This document shows positions 30,178-38,156 of a stretch of DNA of 46,193 nt, piece by piece. The stretch covers positions 1-46,193 of the forward strand of contig CAYLUN010000042.1 in assembly GCA_964386865.1 (NCBI GenBank), written 5' to 3'. This DNA comes from CAYLUN01 sp964386865. Its GTDB lineage: Bacteria > Verrucomicrobiota > Kiritimatiellia > RFP12 > UBA1067. The notes under the pieces were generated by a model, which saw nothing but the letters and a program-made list of their open reading frames with translations, did no database searches and was not told the origin of the DNA. Position numbers and translations under genes: made by a program. Position 1 is the first letter of the stretch, and each line of letters starts with the position of its first letter.

Positions 30178-30205
30178 CTAATAGACTACCAAAGTCATCT
30201 TTCAA
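30178..30205 (-). promoter_or_regulatory. Promoter of the giant repeat-protein gene
   Basis: Minus strand: -35 TTGAAA (30200-30205, 5 of 6), 16-base spacer, -10 TATTAG (30178-30183, 4 of 6), in an AT-rich gap. The leader is ~50 bases to ATG 30119. Confidence 0.5.
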
Positions 30206-30278
30206 ACAGCAAGCGAGAGGTCGTGAAAGAATGATGAAAAAAATGAAAGCGTCATGCGGCAGGCGCAGGAGGTCGCGC

Positions 30279-31391
30279 TCAGCCGCGCAGAACGGCGTCG
30301 AGGAGCAGGGAGACATCGGCGGCCGTAACGGGGCGCGGGTTGCCGGCCGTGGAGCCGGAGACGAGCGTCTCGTGAACGAAGGCGTCGCGGTCGGCGACAG
30401 CCAGGCCCGCCAGCGGGTTCTGCAAGCCCATCTCCTCCAGCCAGGAGGCGACCTGGGCCTCGACGTCGAGGCCGTGGCGGGCTTTCAGGTCGGCGAGGTC
30501 CCGCTGGATGACGCCGCGGTTGAAGGCGAGCGCGGCCGGAAGGCAGAGGGCGCAGGCGAGGCCGTGCGCCACGCCGAAGCGGCCGCCGAGGGGGTGCGCC
30601 AGCCCGTGGATGACCCCCAGCCGCGCGTGCGAAAGCGCGAGCCCCGCCAGATAGCTGGCCTCCAGCATGTCGGCCGCAGCCGAGGCGTCGCCCCGGTAAA
30701 GCGGCAGGAGGGAGCGTGCGACTCGAACGAGCGCCAGCTCCGACAGCGCCCGCGTCAGCGGCGTCGCGAAGCGGCTTGTGTACGACTCGAACGCCTGTAT
30801 GAAGGCGTCGAGGCCCGCCGTTGCGACCGTGGCGGGCGGCGACCCCGCCAGCAGGTCGGGGTCGAGCAGCACGCGCTTGGGCATGAAGCTGGGGTGGCGA
30901 ATGGACTGCTTCAGCTGGCGGGAGGGGTCGGTGAGCACGGACACGACGGTGGCTTCCGAGCCGGTTCCAGCCGTCGTGGGAGCGGCGAGAAGCGGCATCG
31001 AGGCGGGCGGGATCTCGGCGTTGTGCGTCTGGTAGTAGGCGGCGGATTCGGGCGCGTCGACGAGGCCCGCAGCGGCTTTGGCGAGGTCGATGACGCTGCC
31101 GCCGCCCACGGCTGCGACCCAGTTCGGGCGGGTTGCGCGAAGCTCGGCGCGCAGGTCTTCGACGGCGCCGACTGTGGGCTCGCCGCCGGCGTGCTGCCAC
31201 GTGCGCACGGCCATGTCAGCGGGACAGCGGTCGAGGATCGCGGCGAGCTGGCCGGAGCGCGAGAGCGACGAGCCGTAAACCAGAAGGCCCGAAGGGCCGA
31301 ACGGCGCAGCGGCTTGCGCGAGCGAGCGCGCGCAGCCGGCCTTGGAAAGCGTCTGCTGCGGCAGAAGGAGGGTTTCGGGGAGGAGTGTCAT
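30279..31391 (-). CDS. Iron-type (group III) alcohol dehydrogenase family protein
   Basis: 370 residues. An N-terminal Rossmann-like half carries the GGGSVID dinucleotide-binding motif and PTTAGTGSEAT. A helical half carries metal ligands: Asp in GLDAFIQ and histidines in VIHGLAHPLGGRFGVAHG. A Gln replaces the first expected His in GLDAFIQ, as in some family members. It should oxidise or reduce a small alcohol/aldehyde with NAD(P); the substrate is unknown. The ATG has only a weak ribosome site. Confidence 0.88.
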   Translation of the reverse strand: MTLLPETLLLPQQTLSKAGCARSLAQAAAPFGPSGLLVYGSSLSRSGQLAAILDRCPADMAVRTWQHAGGEPTVGAVEDLRAELRATRPNWVAAVGGGSVIDLAKAAAGLVDAPESAAYYQTHNAEIPPASMPLLAAPTTAGTGSEATVVSVLTDPSRQLKQSIRHPSFMPKRVLLDPDLLAGSPPATVATAGLDAFIQAFESYTSRFATPLTRALSELALVRVARSLLPLYRGDASAAADMLEASYLAGLALSHARLGVIHGLAHPLGGRFGVAHGLACALCLPAALAFNRGVIQRDLADLKARHGLDVEAQVASWLEEMGLQNPLAGLAVADRDAFVHETLVSGSTAGNPRPVTAADVSLLLDAVLRG

Positions 31392-31425
31392 GAGATGCTT
31401 TCGCGCGAGCCACTTTGTCGATAAC

Positions 31426-31464
31426 TTCGATGCTCAGCGTTCGATGTTCGACGCTCGGCGTTCG
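31426..31464. repeat. Tandem 18-base direct repeat, period 21
   Basis: TTCGATGCTCAGCGTTCG (31426-31443) and TTCGACGCTCGGCGTTCG (31447-31464) differ at 2 of 18 positions and are joined by ATG. This is a short TTCGAYG-type iteration in the 113-base gap between the cupin and dehydrogenase genes. Confidence 0.6.
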
Positions 31465-31504
31465 CGCTACCCAGTCGTTTGTTCCCGCTCTGCGGGCGGC
31501 GGTC

Positions 31505-31852
31505 TTAGTACTGAATGATGACGGCGGCGATGACCAGCGGCTCGGCGCCGGTGTTCTCTACGCCGTGGGTTCCGCCTTTGCCGGTCAGGATGGCGTCGCC
31601 CGCCCGGATGGGAGCCCATTCGCCGCTCTCCAGAATGCGTCCCTGGCCAGACAGCACAAGGTAGATCTCATCCTCGGCCTCGTGCGTGTGCGAGCCGATC
31701 GACGCGCCGGGCTCGAGCGTCATCCGCGTGCACAGGCGCACCTTGGCGCCGAAAGCCTCAGGCTTGAACCAGTGCTCGAGTTTCACGCTGCCCGCGCCGC
31801 CGCGCATGTTGGCTCGGATATCAGGCGCCATGTCGTCGTTTCTCGTAATCAT
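31505..31852 (-). CDS. Single-domain cupin protein
   Basis: 115 residues, one cupin_2 barrel. Motif 1 GASIGSHTHEAEDEIYLVLSG supplies HxH and Glu; motif 2 GDAILTGKGGTHGVENTG supplies the second His. Such small cupins are metal-binding isomerases, dioxygenases or sugar/ligand-binding proteins; the function here is unknown. ATG 31852 has GGAGG 6 bases upstream; longer frames upstream are antisense to lpxK. A TAAACT hexamer at 31879-31884 (minus strand) could be a -10, but no -35 is seen. Confidence 0.88.
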   Translation of the reverse strand: MITRNDDMAPDIRANMRGGAGSVKLEHWFKPEAFGAKVRLCTRMTLEPGASIGSHTHEAEDEIYLVLSGQGRILESGEWAPIRAGDAILTGKGGTHGVENTGAEPLVIAAVIIQY

Positions 31853-31926
31853 GCAGCCTCCAAGTTGAATGTGAAGAAGTTTAGCACGCGGCGGGGGCGC
31901 GCGCATCGCTTTTTTGCGCTGTATGA

Positions 31927-31955
31927 TTGTCTTCGGGGGTGCGATAACGTAAGAT
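31927..31955 (+). promoter_or_regulatory. Possible promoter of lpxK-murJ-murG
   Basis: TTGTCT (31927-31932), 17-base spacer, TAAGAT (31950-31955), each 4 of 6 to consensus. If used, transcription starts near 31962, just after ATG 31958, which would make ATG 31985 the real start of lpxK. Confidence 0.3.
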
Positions 31956-31957
31956 AC

Positions 31958-33187
31958 ATGCCCGTCAAACAGCCGACGAAGCACATGCGAAAAACCAAAA
32001 TCAAACGAATCGAGCGGATCGAGCATTTTCTTGTCCGGCTCATCCAGCAGCCGGGCGCTGACCAAGGTCACCCGTGGCCGACCCGCTTGCTGCTCGCAAC
32101 CCTCAAGGGCTTTTCGATGGCTTTCACGGCGGTCGTGTCCGCGCGACTGTTCCTCTACGAGTTCGGCATTTTCCGCCGCTATCCGCTCGGGTGTCAAGTG
32201 ATCAGCGTGGGGAACATCACGGCGGGCGGCACAGGCAAGACGCCGGTGGTGGAGATTTTCGCGCGCGAGCTTCAGAAGTCGGGGCGCAAGGTGGCCATCC
32301 TCAGCCGGGGCTACCGCAAGCGCGAGCTGCCGTGGTACCTGAGGCTGTTCCGCGAGAACATCGAGCCGCCGCGGGTGGTGAGTGACGGCAAGCGGCTGCT
32401 TCTCGACAGCGAAATGGGCGGCGACGAGCCCTACATGCTGGCCAGCAACCTGCCTGGCGTGGTGGTGCTGGTCGATAAGAACCGCGTCAAGAGCGGCCGC
32501 TTTGCGGTCAAGCGATTCGGCTGCGACACCCTGATTCTCGACGATGGGTTCCAGTACCTGAAGCTGCGGCACCGCCTGGAGATCGTGCTGGTCGACAAGA
32601 CCAACCCGTTCGGCAACGAGCACATGCTGCCGCGCGGCGTCCTGCGCGAGCCCGTCCGCAACATCCGGCGGGCCGACTTCATCTTCATCACTAAGTCCGA
32701 CGGCAACACCGAGGCGCTGCGCGCCCGCATCCGGGAGCTGAACGCGACGGCCGAGATCATCGAGTGCCGCCACCGGCCGCGCTACTTGCAGAACGTCTTC
32801 ACGGCGGAGCACGTTCCGCTCGAGTGGCTCAAGGGGCGCACGGTGACGTCCCTGTCCGGAATCGCCGTGCCCCAGAGCTTTGAGAACTCGCTTCGCGCGA
32901 TGGGGGCCAAGGTGATCTACTGTGAGCGGTATGCGGACCACCACCGGTACAACCCGCAGGAGATCATCGACGCCCTGAACAAGGCCGCCGACTTGCATGC
33001 GGACGCGCTGCTGACGACCGAGAAGGACGCCGTCCGCTTCCCGCGCCTCGAGTCCACGCCCGTGCCGGCCTACTATCTGCGCGTCGACATCGAGCTGCTG
33101 AGCGGCGCGGAGAATTTTCACGAGGCGGTCGAGCACATCTGCCTGCGGCGGCAAGCCAAGAAGGAGACGCGTGCAAAAAGGGCTTAG
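31958..33187 (+). CDS. lpxK: Tetraacyldisaccharide 4'-kinase
   Basis: 409 residues (400 if ATG 31985 is used). It phosphorylates the 4' position of the lipid A precursor at the inner membrane. Family marks: an N-terminal membrane helix (LKGFSMAFTAVVSARLFLYEFGIF), Walker A VGNITAGGTGKTPV, LSRGYRK, GGDEPYMLA, ILDDGFQYLKLRHRLEIVLVD, and a C-terminal TTEKDAVR. An upstream extension to 31415 is antisense to the cupin gene and not credible. Its last bases overlap murJ by 17. The gene shows that the organism makes lipid A. Confidence 0.93.
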   Translation: MPVKQPTKHMRKTKIKRIERIEHFLVRLIQQPGADQGHPWPTRLLLATLKGFSMAFTAVVSARLFLYEFGIFRRYPLGCQVISVGNITAGGTGKTPVVEIFARELQKSGRKVAILSRGYRKRELPWYLRLFRENIEPPRVVSDGKRLLLDSEMGGDEPYMLASNLPGVVVLVDKNRVKSGRFAVKRFGCDTLILDDGFQYLKLRHRLEIVLVDKTNPFGNEHMLPRGVLREPVRNIRRADFIFITKSDGNTEALRARIRELNATAEIIECRHRPRYLQNVFTAEHVPLEWLKGRTVTSLSGIAVPQSFENSLRAMGAKVIYCERYADHHRYNPQEIIDALNKAADLHADALLTTEKDAVRFPRLESTPVPAYYLRVDIELLSGAENFHEAVEHICLRRQAKKETRAKRA

Positions 33188-34805
33188 GCAGTCGAAGCAT
33201 GAGCCGATTCTGAAGTCGGTGGCGGTGGTGGGCCTCATGACCGGCCTGAGCCGCATTCTGGGGCTGGTCCGCGAGTGGCTCATGGCGTACTTTTTTGGAA
33301 CCTCCCTGCAGAAGTCCGCCTTTGACGTGGCGTTCCGCATTCCGAACCTGTTCCGCCGGCTCTTCGGCGAGGGCGCGCTTTCGGCCGCGTTTATCCCGGT
33401 CTACACCGAGACGCTGAAGAACGAGGGCCCCGAGGCGGCGAATGGGCTGGCCAGCCGCATCGCAGGCTTTCTCGTTGCCGTACTGGGAAGCGTCACGGCG
33501 GTCGGCATCCTGCTGACGCTGGGCCTGCAGCATGTGCTGGCGCATAACGCGCGAGCGGAGGCCGTCTATCCGTTGCTGTGCATCACGCTGCCTTACGCGC
33601 CGCTGATCTGCCTCGCCGCGCTAGCGATCGGCATCCTGAACACCTTGCGGCAATTCGCCCTGCCCGCGCTGGTTCCGATCTTCTTGAACCTGGTCTGGAT
33701 TCTCGCGCTCGTGGGTATATGCCCGTTCGTAGCCGACGATCTGGATGTGCGCATCCGGATTGTCGCGTGGTCGACGCTGGCGGCCGGCTTCGTGCAGGTG
33801 GGCGTATTGTTGCCTGCGCTGCGCAAGGCCGGCGTACCGCTGCGCGTGCGCCTGGACTGGCGCAACGACGCGCTCGTGAGCAAGGTGCTGCGCCTCTCGC
33901 TGCCCATGGCGGTCGGCATGGGCGCGGTGCAGATCAATCTGTTCGTTGACGGTCTGCTTGCGCTTTATGCTGGCACGTGGGGGCCCTCCGCGATGGAGTA
34001 TGCGGAGCGCATCACGTATCTGCCGATGGGGCTTGTGGGCACAGCTTTCGCGACGGTTCTGCTGCCGACCTTCGCCAAGCATGCGGCCGATGGCGACTAC
34101 GGCACCTTGCGCGCCACGCTGGAGCGCGCCCTGCGAACGCTCGCGGTGATCATGCTGCCGATGTCGGTGGGTCTGTTCGCGCTGGCCCTGCCGATCATCA
34201 ACCTGATCTACACGTGGAAGTCTGGCCGGTTTGACGCGCAGTCCGCGCTGTACTCGTCGCGCGCGCTGATGGGCTACGCGCCGGGCCTTCTGGTATTCAG
34301 TTTTTACAAGGCGCTGACGCCCGCCTTCTACGCGCTGAAGGATATGCGCACGCCGCTGCGGTGCAGCGTGGTGTGCGTGGTGCTCAACCTCGTGCTGAAC
34401 CTGATCTTCGTGTTCACCTGGCCGGACGGCTGGAAGCACGTGGGGCTGGCGGTGGCGACGGTGTTGAGCAGCTTCGTGAACTGCGCGATGCTGGCGCGCG
34501 CCTTGCACACACGCTTCGGTGCGCCCCGGTTCAGCGCGGTGATGCCGACCGTGCTGCGGCTCACCGCGATTGCCCTGGTCATGGGGGCGGTTGCGTATCT
34601 GGCCGAAGGCCGGATCACCCGCCTGCTTGAGGCGGCGGAATGGCCCTACAAGGCGCGCGAGCTGGCGGCGGTGTCGGGCGCCATGGCGGCGGGCGCGGCG
34701 GTTTATGGCGTGTTGTTGCGGGTGACGTGTCGGAACGCGCTGAGCGAGGTGCTCGATGACGTGCGCCTGCGCAGGAGGCGCGGCGGAAGCAAGGGCGGGG
34801 GGTAG
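33171..34805 (+). CDS. murJ: Lipid II flippase MurJ (MviN family)
   Basis: 544 residues, many hydrophobic helices (about 14 TM). Diagnostic N-terminus: LKSVAVVGLMTGLSRILGLVREWLMA and AFRIPNLFRRLFGEGALSAAFIPVY. It flips lipid II across the inner membrane for peptidoglycan synthesis. Start GTG 33171 has AAGGAG 5 bases upstream and overlaps the 3' end of lpxK by 17 bases, so the two are coupled. murG follows after 3 bases. Confidence 0.95.
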   Translation: MQKGLRQSKHEPILKSVAVVGLMTGLSRILGLVREWLMAYFFGTSLQKSAFDVAFRIPNLFRRLFGEGALSAAFIPVYTETLKNEGPEAANGLASRIAGFLVAVLGSVTAVGILLTLGLQHVLAHNARAEAVYPLLCITLPYAPLICLAALAIGILNTLRQFALPALVPIFLNLVWILALVGICPFVADDLDVRIRIVAWSTLAAGFVQVGVLLPALRKAGVPLRVRLDWRNDALVSKVLRLSLPMAVGMGAVQINLFVDGLLALYAGTWGPSAMEYAERITYLPMGLVGTAFATVLLPTFAKHAADGDYGTLRATLERALRTLAVIMLPMSVGLFALALPIINLIYTWKSGRFDAQSALYSSRALMGYAPGLLVFSFYKALTPAFYALKDMRTPLRCSVVCVVLNLVLNLIFVFTWPDGWKHVGLAVATVLSSFVNCAMLARALHTRFGAPRFSAVMPTVLRLTAIALVMGAVAYLAEGRITRLLEAAEWPYKARELAAVSGAMAAGAAVYGVLLRVTCRNALSEVLDDVRLRRRRGGSKGGG

Positions 34806-34808
34806 CGT

Positions 34809-35864
34809 ATGTTGTTCGTAGTGGCATGCGGCGGCACAGGTGGGCACGTGTTCCCGGGTCTCGCCGTGGCGCGCGAGCTGAAGCGGCGCGGCCGCGAGGT
34901 CGACGTCTGGTTTTCGGGGCGCGACATCGAAGCGTCCGCGCTCGGCGACTGGGACGGGCGGGTCTTTTCGACGGGCGCGCGCCCGCTTTCCGTGCGAACC
35001 CTGCCGCGGGCCGTCCGGTCGCTCTTTCGGTGCTCGGCGGAATTGACGCGCCGGCGGCCGGCGGTGGTGCTGGCTATGGGCAGCTACGCGAGCCTGCCGC
35101 CGGCGGCGGCCGCCAAGCTGCACCGCGTGCCGATCGTGCTGCACGAGGCCAACGCCGTGCCGGGCAAGGCCGTCGACGTGCTGTCGCGCTATGCCGCGCT
35201 CACCGCCACGAGCTTCGAAGAGACCGCGAAGTGGCTGCCTGGCCGGAAGGTATGCCTGACCGGGCTGCCCGTGCGGAGCGAGCTGGCCGGACAGCCGCGG
35301 TTCGACGACGTCCCGGCGGGCGTTTTCACCGTGTTCGTCACCGGCGGCAGCCAGGGCGCGCGCCGCGTGAACCAGCTGGCCTCTCAGGCCCTGTGCCTGC
35401 TCAGGCAGGCCGGCGTGCACGACTTCTTTGTGATCCACCAGACGGGCGTGGCGGACGAGGCGCGCGTGCGCGAGGCGTACGTGGCGGGGGGGGTAAGCGC
35501 GAAGGTCTGCGCCTTCATGGCCGAGATGGGGCGAGCCTATGCGACCGCGGATTTGGTGGTCTGCCGGGCTGGGGCGTCAACCTGCTTCGAGCTGTGCCTG
35601 GTGGGGCGTCCCGCGCTGCTGATCCCGCTGCCCTCGGCCGTGCGCAACCACCAGCACCTGAATGCGGCGGCGCTGGTGCGCAGCGGCGGCGCGGACGAGG
35701 GCATTCAGAGCGAGCTGACGGCCCGATCGCTGATGCGCTACGTGCTGAACAAAAAGGAGAGCCCGCTGGCTCTCGCGCGGATGCGGCAGGCGCTCTCGGC
35801 GCTCGCCGTGCCGGACGCGGCGAGCCGGGTGGCCGACGAACTGGAGCGTGTGGCCGGGGCCTAA
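34809..35864 (+). CDS. murG: UDP-GlcNAc:lipid I N-acetylglucosaminyltransferase
   Basis: 351 residues, GT28 two-domain fold. Seen: N-terminal CGGTGGHVFPGLAVA loop, MGSYASLPPAAAA, VLHEANAVPGK, VTGGSQGARRVN and the C-terminal UDP-GlcNAc site VVCRAGASTCFEL ... NHQHLNAAAL. It makes lipid II, the substrate of the MurJ encoded just upstream. The stop codon overlaps that of the convergent gene below by 3 bases, so no terminator lies between them. Confidence 0.95.
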   Translation: MLFVVACGGTGGHVFPGLAVARELKRRGREVDVWFSGRDIEASALGDWDGRVFSTGARPLSVRTLPRAVRSLFRCSAELTRRRPAVVLAMGSYASLPPAAAAKLHRVPIVLHEANAVPGKAVDVLSRYAALTATSFEETAKWLPGRKVCLTGLPVRSELAGQPRFDDVPAGVFTVFVTGGSQGARRVNQLASQALCLLRQAGVHDFFVIHQTGVADEARVREAYVAGGVSAKVCAFMAEMGRAYATADLVVCRAGASTCFELCLVGRPALLIPLPSAVRNHQHLNAAALVRSGGADEGIQSELTARSLMRYVLNKKESPLALARMRQALSALAVPDAASRVADELERVAGA

Positions 35865-37540
35865 GGCGTCTTCGCGTCCGCCTCGTGCGAGTTTCGCTGC
35901 AGGTTCAGCAGCTGGCTCGCGAACATCTGGAAGAAGAGCTCCTGGAGGACTTCGCGGCCGTCGCGGTTGATGCGCTGCAGCGCGGCGATTTCGTTCGTCT
36001 GGATGCGCAGCGACGCCGTCAGCTGCCCGTCGTCGCCCGGACAGATGCCGAACGACGCTCCGTCGCCGGCGGCCGGGAACACCCTCAGGTGCTCGGGCCT
36101 CACGCCTGGCATGATGGTGACCAGGTGCTTCAGCAGGGCGGTGCTGTTCAAGAGGGAGCCCTGGTAGAGGTTTTGGGTGAGGGCCGGATCCTGCACGCCG
36201 AGGCGGCGGCGCAGGGTGATCGGCTTCTCCGCAAAGGTCAGGTTCGCAAGCGCGCCGTCGAGCGCGTTCGTAGGGCCGAGGAGCGTGACCAGGCAGCCGT
36301 CCTTGACCGTGGCCTCGAGCACCGCATCCTTGAGGAAAAGGGACATCAGCGTAAACGCGAGGGAGGGCTCCGCTTTCTTGCCGCTGGACGCGCCTAGGGC
36401 GGCCGGCGGATGGAAGACGAATCCGTAGCTCTCGATTTCGGCGCCGGCGGCTCGTCGGGGCTGCCCGCGCTTCAGCTCGATGCCCTCGTCCATTTTCGCG
36501 CCGTCCAGCGTGCGGAGCGCCGCGGAGACCGACGCCGCGTTGGTGACGGGCTCGACATGCACGAGGCAGATGCCGCGCGCGTCGAGGGTGGGCGCGAGGT
36601 AGAGCAGGCGCTCGCCGCTGAAAACGCCGGGCGGAACGTGGTCGGCGGCGGGGCGCAGCAGCTTGAAGCGGGCCTTGCCAAGGTAGTCATCCCACAGCTC
36701 GGGCCGGCCGCAGGCCGACACCGACGTGAAGAACGCGCCGTCGGGCGCGCCGTTCCAGAGACGGTCGGACGGGGCGCGCAAAGCCCGCGCGAGCGCCGCG
36801 AGGGCCGAGTTCGCCAGCGGCTTGCCCCGCAGCATGACCGCGATGGCTTGGCCGTCGAGCGTAAGGGAAAACGTCAGCGTCTCGAAGTCGCGCACGAAGT
36901 GGTCCAGGTTGAACAGCGAGGCGGCCTGCTCCGTGCGGGAGCCGAGCACGTCGGCGAGGCGCTGAGGGTTGACCAGAATGCGCAGCGTGCCGGGGACGTT
37001 CTGGGCGGGCGCGTCCATGAGGCGGGCGCGGTTCTCCCATGCCCAGCGAAGCGCCTCCGCCGATGTGGAGGTGAGCGCGTAGCGGCCGGACACGGCCAGG
37101 ACGACGCGCGGGGGGAGGTTTGTGCTCGAGGGCTTCTCGTAGCTGGTGAACGGCCCGCTTTCGCGTCTTGACGCATAGGCGGCTCCAAGCAGGTCATACA
37201 CGGCGGTCTCGCTGGCAGCGAGGGGCACGAACGCCACATTCGCGGGGTTGGTGTCGCTGCGCGGCAACGCGGGGTCGATCGTCTGGACGACGCGCAGCAG
37301 GTCGTTAGGGGACACGACTGCAAGGGAGGGCAGCGCGAGCGCTTCGGACAAGAGCGCGCCGACCATGTCCGAGGCGGCGGGGAGGTCGGCGACCCGGCTG
37401 AACGCGGAGACGCCATAGAGGACGGACTGATAGCTGTCGGCTTCGAGGACGCCGACGAACAGCCGCTCGGCGTGAGCCGCGGGCGAGGCCAGAGCAAGCG
37501 CGACCGCCTGAACGCGCAGAAGACGGCTGATGCGGGTCAC
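35861..37540 (-). CDS. Secreted protein of unknown family, 559 residues
   Basis: GTG 37540 with GAGGAG upstream. Signal peptide MTRISRLLRVQAVALALASPAAHA. The mature part alternates strands and helices (SVSACGRPELWDDYLGKARF, FTLMSLFLKDAVLEATVKDG), resembling in style large periplasmic proteins annotated DUF3352 or hypothetical in PVC bacteria, but I cannot name the family. No TM after the signal and no anchor. It is 14 bases after the lipoprotein gene upstream, so the two form an operon. Confidence 0.75.
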   Translation of the reverse strand: MTRISRLLRVQAVALALASPAAHAERLFVGVLEADSYQSVLYGVSAFSRVADLPAASDMVGALLSEALALPSLAVVSPNDLLRVVQTIDPALPRSDTNPANVAFVPLAASETAVYDLLGAAYASRRESGPFTSYEKPSSTNLPPRVVLAVSGRYALTSTSAEALRWAWENRARLMDAPAQNVPGTLRILVNPQRLADVLGSRTEQAASLFNLDHFVRDFETLTFSLTLDGQAIAVMLRGKPLANSALAALARALRAPSDRLWNGAPDGAFFTSVSACGRPELWDDYLGKARFKLLRPAADHVPPGVFSGERLLYLAPTLDARGICLVHVEPVTNAASVSAALRTLDGAKMDEGIELKRGQPRRAAGAEIESYGFVFHPPAALGASSGKKAEPSLAFTLMSLFLKDAVLEATVKDGCLVTLLGPTNALDGALANLTFAEKPITLRRRLGVQDPALTQNLYQGSLLNSTALLKHLVTIMPGVRPEHLRVFPAAGDGASFGICPGDDGQLTASLRIQTNEIAALQRINRDGREVLQELFFQMFASQLLNLQRNSHEADAKTP

Positions 37541-37554
37541 GTGGTTCTCCTCGC

Positions 37555-38073
37555 TTACTGCTTCCGGACCGGCGTTGGGTGATAGAACATCATCACGATC
37601 ATCTTCAGGTGATCGATGAGGTCGAGGTCGCTGACTGGATCTCTCGAGCCCGCCGTCTTGTTTTGAATATTGGCGGACACATAGAAGAACTCGCCCTCTT
37701 CCACGTTCTTGTCTTTCACCGCCTCTTGCTTGACAAAGAGGCCGCGGTCGACGAGCGTTTGGAACAGCAAGTTGGCCTCTTCCCGGGGGATTGTGACGCG
37801 CGACTCGCGGATGTCGGCCCACTGAGCGTTGTTGACGTCATGGGCGTAGGGGTTGCCGACGAGCGGACTGGAACCCTCGCGCACCGTGATGATTCCGCTT
37901 CCGTCGATCCGCACGCGGACGCGTTGCGTGTGAGGCCCGATCGTGTACTGCCTGATCTCGACCCAGTTCAGGCCCGACTCCTTGACCTCGAACTTCGGGT
38001 TCGTCATGGGGTTCTGGCAGCCAGCGAGCAGGATCGTCGCGCAGCAGCCAAGGGCAAGTTTGACATGTCTCAT
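37555..38073 (-). CDS. Lipoprotein of unknown function, 172 residues
   Basis: ATG 38073. The signal peptide MRHVKLALGCCATILLAGC ends in a canonical lipobox (LAGC, Cys19). The mature part is a small alpha/beta domain (RQYTIGPHTQRVRVRIDG, ANLLFQTLVDRGLF), possibly an outer-membrane lipoprotein. There is no ribosome site; a promoter places transcription start at or next to the ATG. It probably shares an mRNA with the 559-residue secreted protein. Confidence 0.82.
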   Translation of the reverse strand: MRHVKLALGCCATILLAGCQNPMTNPKFEVKESGLNWVEIRQYTIGPHTQRVRVRIDGSGIITVREGSSPLVGNPYAHDVNNAQWADIRESRVTIPREEANLLFQTLVDRGLFVKQEAVKDKNVEEGEFFYVSANIQNKTAGSRDPVSDLDLIDHLKMIVMMFYHPTPVRKQ

Positions 38074-38079
38074 AGCCGT

Positions 38080-38108
38080 ATAATGCCGGGAATCGCCCCG
38101 CTGGGCAA
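38080..38108 (-). promoter_or_regulatory. Leaderless-type promoter for the lipoprotein gene
   Basis: Minus strand: -35 TTGCCC (38103-38108), 17-base spacer, -10 CATTAT (38080-38085), then only 6 bases before ATG 38073. Predicted transcription start falls on the A of the ATG. There is no Shine-Dalgarno sequence. Confidence 0.5.
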
Positions 38109-38156
38109 GGCAGAAGTGTGCGCATCCGGTGGGTGGGGAAATGCCGGTGCGTCGAC

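Noticed and set aside
31415..31957. N-terminal extension of lpxK
   Set aside because: It is antisense to the cupin gene and lacks LpxK similarity.
33621..35438. 605-codon minus-strand frame across murJ and murG
   Set aside because: His/Arg/Gln-rich antisense reading without start signal.
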